Assembly: GCA_965367295.1 (NCBI GenBank)
Contig: CBDUHN010000058.1
Location: forward strand, 1-12,325
Length of the DNA: 12,325 nt
Source of the DNA: JAIVHA01 sp965367295
GTDB lineage: Bacteria; Pseudomonadota; Gammaproteobacteria; DSM-19610
Direction: 5' to 3'
The notes below the pieces were generated by a model. The model was not told the origin of the DNA. It ran no database searches and saw nothing but the letters and a program-made list of their open reading frames with translations. Shown here in pieces: positions 10,647-12,325 of this stretch. Made by a program: the position numbers and the translations under genes. Each line of letters opens with the position of its first letter. Position 1 is the stretch's first letter.

Positions 10647-11081
10647 TTATTTCACCCCTTCCGTATCCAGTCCCATGCTGCGCGCGGTACCGGCCACGGT
10701 ACGCACTGCCGCATCCATATCCGCTGCAGTCAGATCGGGCATCTTGATGTTGGCCACTTCTTCCAGCTGGGCGCGGGTCAGCTTGCCCACCTTGACGGTG
10801 TTGGGCGTACTGGAACCCTTGGGAATACCGGCTGCCTTGCGCAGCAGCACAGAGGCCGGCGGGGTCTTGGTGATGAAGGTGAAGCTGCGATCACTGTAAA
10901 CAGTGATCACCACGGGAATCGGCAGACCCTTTTCCATATCCTGGGTCTTGGCGTTGAACGCCTTGCAGAATTCCATGATATTGACGCCGTGCTGACCCAG
11001 CGCAGGACCCACGGGCGGGCTGGGGTTGGCTGCACCGGCCGCCACCTGCAGCTTGATATACGCCTGAATTTTCTTTGCCAT
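10647..11081 (-). CDS. rplK: 50S ribosomal protein L11
   Basis: Stalk-base protein that binds the thiostrepton loop of 23S rRNA and is needed for RelA activation on stalled ribosomes. It has 144 residues (E. coli 142). The N-terminal domain begins MAKKIQAYIKLQVAAG and carries the proline-rich PSPPVGPALGQHG switch. The C-terminal rRNA-binding domain includes TKTPPASVLLRKAAG and the late signature GTARSMG. Residues that PrmA methylates in E. coli (N-terminal Ala, Lys3, Lys39) appear to be kept. The ATG at 11079-11081 follows AGGAG (11088-11092) by 6 bases. It lies 79 bp after nusG with a hairpin between, and only 3 bp before rplA. Confidence 0.99.
   Translation of the reverse strand: MAKKIQAYIKLQVAAGAANPSPPVGPALGQHGVNIMEFCKAFNAKTQDMEKGLPIPVVITVYSDRSFTFITKTPPASVLLRKAAGIPKGSSTPNTVKVGKLTRAQLEEVANIKMPDLTAADMDAAVRTVAGTARSMGLDTEGVK
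10652..10660 (-). promoter_or_regulatory. rplA Shine-Dalgarno site inside the end of rplK
   Basis: The minus strand reads AAGGGGTGA here, 8 bases before the rplA ATG, and it overlaps the last sense codons of rplK (Glu-Gly-Val-Lys). Ribosomes finishing L11 would expose or directly use this site. That supports translational coupling of rplK and rplA. Confidence 0.7.
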
Positions 11082-11092
11082 GATTTACTCCT

Positions 11093-11118
11093 GTGGGTAC
11101 CAGCGCCTTGCGGCTCCC
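11093..11118 (-). promoter_or_regulatory. Possible L1 feedback site in the rplK leader
   Basis: On the minus strand GGG is followed by a small GCC-GCAA-GGC hairpin, an unpaired purine-rich stretch and then CCC, just upstream of the AGGAG of rplK. This gives two short helices separated by an asymmetric loop. L1 feedback sites on rplK mRNA have that general form and position. The match is to the general architecture only. No conserved primary motif was verified, so this is a weak inference. Confidence 0.3.
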
Positions 11119-11125
11119 CTGTATG

Positions 11126-11154
11126 CCCGGTGACGCCGGCAAGCGTCGGCCGGG
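11126..11154 (-). other. Hairpin in the nusG-rplK gap
   Basis: CCCGG (11126-11130) pairs with CCGGG (11150-11154), and GACGC (11132-11136) pairs with GCGTC (11143-11147). A 1x2 internal loop separates the two helices and the terminal loop has six bases. It starts a few bases after the nusG stop. There is no U tract on the minus strand, so it is not a clear terminator. It may mark a processing point between the secE-nusG and rplK parts of the transcript. Confidence 0.45.
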
Positions 11155-11160
11155 AAGTGA

Positions 11161-11694
11161 TCAGGCCTTTTCGATCTGACCGAATTCCAGATCCACGGGG
11201 GTGGAGCGCCCGAAGATCATCACCGCCACACGCAGACGGTTCTTTTCGTAATTGACTTCTTCCACCACACCATTGAAATCGTTGAAGGGACCATCGGTAA
11301 CACGTACCACCTCGCCCACTTCGAACAACACCTTCGGCCGTGGCTTCTCGACACCCTCCTGCACACGCTGCAGGATCGCCTCCGCTTCCTTGTCGGTGAT
11401 CGGTGCCGGCTTATCACTGGTGCCACCGATAAAGCCCAGGACCTTGGGCACATCCTTCACCAGATGCCAGGTTTCATCGTCCATATCCATCTGCACCAGG
11501 ACATAGCCGGGGAAGAACTTGCGTTCACTCTTGCGCTTCTGACCCTCGCGCATCTCCACCACTTCTTCGGTGGGCACCAGGATTTCGCCGAACTTGTCAT
11601 CCAGCCCACTACGGGCCACCCGATCGATCAGGGAACGCTTGACCTGATTTTCGAACCCGGAATAGGCGTGCACCACGTACCAACGCATTGTCAT
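11161..11694 (-). CDS. nusG: Transcription termination/antitermination factor NusG
   Basis: General elongation factor that binds RNA polymerase through its N-terminal domain. Through its C-terminal domain it binds Rho or ribosomal protein S10, coupling transcription to translation. It has 177 residues (E. coli 181). The NGN domain covers about 3-117 and includes RWYVVHAYSGFE and KRKSERKFFPGYVLVQM. The KOW domain lies near 125-177 with GPFNDFNGVVEEV and ends FGRSTPVDLEFGQIEKA. The ATG at 11692-11694 has AGGGGG 8 bases upstream. A second ATG two codons later is less well spaced. The gene begins 4 bases after the secE stop and its Shine-Dalgarno site lies inside secE, so the pair is probably coupled. 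Confidence 0.99.
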   Translation of the reverse strand: MTMRWYVVHAYSGFENQVKRSLIDRVARSGLDDKFGEILVPTEEVVEMREGQKRKSERKFFPGYVLVQMDMDDETWHLVKDVPKVLGFIGGTSDKPAPITDKEAEAILQRVQEGVEKPRPKVLFEVGEVVRVTDGPFNDFNGVVEEVNYEKNRLRVAVMIFGRSTPVDLEFGQIEKA

Positions 11695-11698
11695 GTGC

Positions 11699-12076
11699 TC
11701 AGCCCCCTTGACCGGTCAGCATGCGAACCGCCCAAAGCAAAAACATATCCATCAACCAGAGCAAAATGCCCGCCACGATCACCACCGCAAACACCGCGAG
11801 ACTGGTCTGCACCGTCTCGGTGCGGGTAGGCCACACCACCTTGCGCACTTCATTGCGGGCATCACCCACAAAACCGGCCACCGCCTTGCCTTTCATGGTC
11901 TGCAGACCAATAGCCAGCGCCACGCCGACCACCACCAGCAGGCCCAGCACGCGCAACAACAACATCTGGTCAGCAAAATAATAGAAGCCCACCACCCCGG
12001 CCACCAACAGCACTACCACGGCAGCGAGCTTTATGGTGTCCATTTTGGAACCCTGGGTTTCTACCTTTACGTTCAT
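11699..12076 (-). CDS. secE: Preprotein translocase subunit SecE
   Basis: Small inner-membrane subunit that clamps SecY in the SecYEG translocon. The chosen start gives 125 residues (E. coli 127). Three membrane helices are visible, near 17-35, 38-58 and 89-117. The conserved cytoplasmic segment ARNEVRKVVWPTRTET lies between the second and third. The start at 12074-12076 (MNVKVETQGS) was preferred because VETQGS resembles the NTEAQGS near the E. coli N-terminus. The frame stays open 17 codons upstream to an ATG at 12125-12127, but that is only five bases from the tRNA and would add residues unlike the family. The Shine-Dalgarno match (GGAT) is weak. A later Met at residue 12 is a fallback start. 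Confidence 0.95.
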   Translation of the reverse strand: MNVKVETQGSKMDTIKLAAVVVLLVAGVVGFYYFADQMLLLRVLGLLVVVGVALAIGLQTMKGKAVAGFVGDARNEVRKVVWPTRTETVQTSLAVFAVVIVAGILLWLMDMFLLWAVRMLTGQGG

Positions 12077-12119
12077 ACCATCCGGCTTTAAGAGGTTTCG
12101 CGGGACAATCGTGGATCGC

Positions 12120-12138
12120 CCTGCCATAAAATGGCAGG
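12120..12138 (-). repeat. Inverted repeat spanning the 3' end of tRNA-Trp
   Basis: CCTGCCA (12120-12126 on the plus strand) and TGGCAGG (12132-12138) are perfect 7-bp complements around TAAAA. On the minus-strand RNA the tRNA 3' end CCUGCCA, including the encoded CCA, can therefore pair with the sequence just downstream. This alternative hairpin would compete with the acceptor stem in the unprocessed transcript. Confidence 0.6.
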
Positions 12139-12207
12139 CCAGGAGGGAATCGAACCCCCAACCTGCGGTTTTGGAGACCGCCGCTCTGCCAATTGAGCTA
12201 CTGGCCT
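12132..12207 (-). tRNA. trpT: tRNA-Trp (CCA anticodon)
   Basis: A complete cloverleaf of 76 bases including an encoded CCA end. The acceptor stem AGGCCAG/CTGGCCT is a perfect 7 bp. The anticodon stem GCGGT/ACCGC closes the loop CTCCAAA, giving anticodon CCA for UGG codons. The T arm has GGGGG/CCCTC (one G.U) around TTCGATT, and the discriminator base is G73, as expected for bacterial tRNA-Trp. It lies between tuf and secE with no promoter seen, so it is probably processed from the tuf transcript or from a longer tuf-secE-nusG transcript. Confidence 0.98.
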
Positions 12208-12215
12208 AAAATCAT

Positions 12216-12267
12216 TGCAGGGACGGCCTCATGCACGAACCCGGTTCGCGAACAGGACCGCCCTGCA
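12216..12267 (-). other. Long hairpin between tuf and tRNA-Trp
   Basis: TGCAGGG and CGG (12216-12222, 12224-12226) pair with CCG and CCCTGCA (12258-12267), leaving one bulged base at 12223. The enclosed region holds a second small stem, CGAAC/GTTCG (12236-12240 with 12244-12248). It fills most of the 69-bp spacer. On the minus strand it is followed by ATGATTTTAGG, a weak U run that enters the tRNA. It could be a leaky tuf terminator or a processing signal for the tRNA 5' end. Confidence 0.5.
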
Positions 12268-12276
12268 CAATATCGA

Positions 12277-12325
12277 TTACTCGATAATCTTGGCGACCAC
12301 GCCGGCGCCCACGGTACGACCACCC
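12277..12325 (-). CDS. tuf: Elongation factor Tu, C-terminal end (partial)
   Basis: Only the last 15 codons and the stop lie in the window, and the gene runs off the right edge. The minus strand encodes GGRTVGAGVVAKIIE followed by TAA, which is the standard EF-Tu C-terminus from domain 3. EF-Tu delivers aminoacyl-tRNA to the ribosome as a GTP complex. Many gammaproteobacteria carry two tuf copies, and the one ahead of secE-nusG is usually called tufB. The fragment is too short to tell which copy this is. Confidence 0.93.
   Translation of the reverse strand, partial: GGRTVGAGVVAKIIE

Noticed and set aside
12077..12127. Upstream ATG giving a 142-residue SecE
   Set aside because: It starts five bases from the end of tRNA-Trp, has no convincing Shine-Dalgarno site and would add residues not seen in the family.
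12208..12240. AATGAT as a -10 box for a trpT-secE promoter
   Set aside because: The paired -35 position (TTCGTG) matches only two of six consensus bases, so support is too weak.

Overview
The window is a conserved ribosomal protein and RNA polymerase gene cluster of a gammaproteobacterium, and every gene lies on the minus strand. In transcription order (right to left) it holds the 3' end of tuf (EF-Tu), trpT (tRNA-Trp, anticodon CCA), secE, nusG, rplK (L11), rplA (L1), rplJ (L10), rplL (L7/L12), rpoB (beta) and rpoC (beta'). A tuf-trpT-secE-nusG-rplKAJL-rpoBC order is familiar from Pseudomonas-like and marine oil-degrader-like gammaproteobacteria. In Escherichia coli, trpT is instead part of an rRNA operon. 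RpoC metal and catalytic residues have exactly the E. coli numbering. The genus cannot be fixed from this window; an Alcanivorax- or Marinobacter-like organism is a guess.

Layout: the tuf end (12277-12325), a 69-bp hairpin spacer, trpT (12132-12207), secE and nusG 4 bp apart, a 79-bp spacer, rplK and rplA 3 bp apart, a 249-bp gap holding an L10-type leader, rplJ and rplL 63 bp apart, a 237-bp gap with an attenuator-like hairpin, rpoB, a 74-bp gap with a strong hairpin, and rpoC. The last 132 bp, left of rpoC, contain a GC-rich hairpin, a near-consensus sigma-70 promoter pointing left out of the window, and a terminator-like hairpin starting a few bases past the expected start site. No spacer exceeds 249 bp.

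The genes work together. EF-Tu and tRNA-Trp serve elongation. SecE is part of the SecYEG translocon. NusG links RNA polymerase to Rho or to the ribosome. L11, L1, L10 and L12 form the two ribosomal stalks. Beta and beta' form the polymerase catalytic core. Regulation is probably mainly post-transcriptional: L1 and L10/L12 feedback, translational coupling at secE/nusG and rplK/rplA, and partial termination between rplL and rpoB.

I see no mobile element, CRISPR array, phage gene, defence gene or new system. The features worth a second look are RNA-level elements in the spacers and an L10 protein whose long C-terminal helix suggests three rather than two L12 dimers. The very long plus-strand reading frames opposite rpoB and rpoC are codon-usage shadows.
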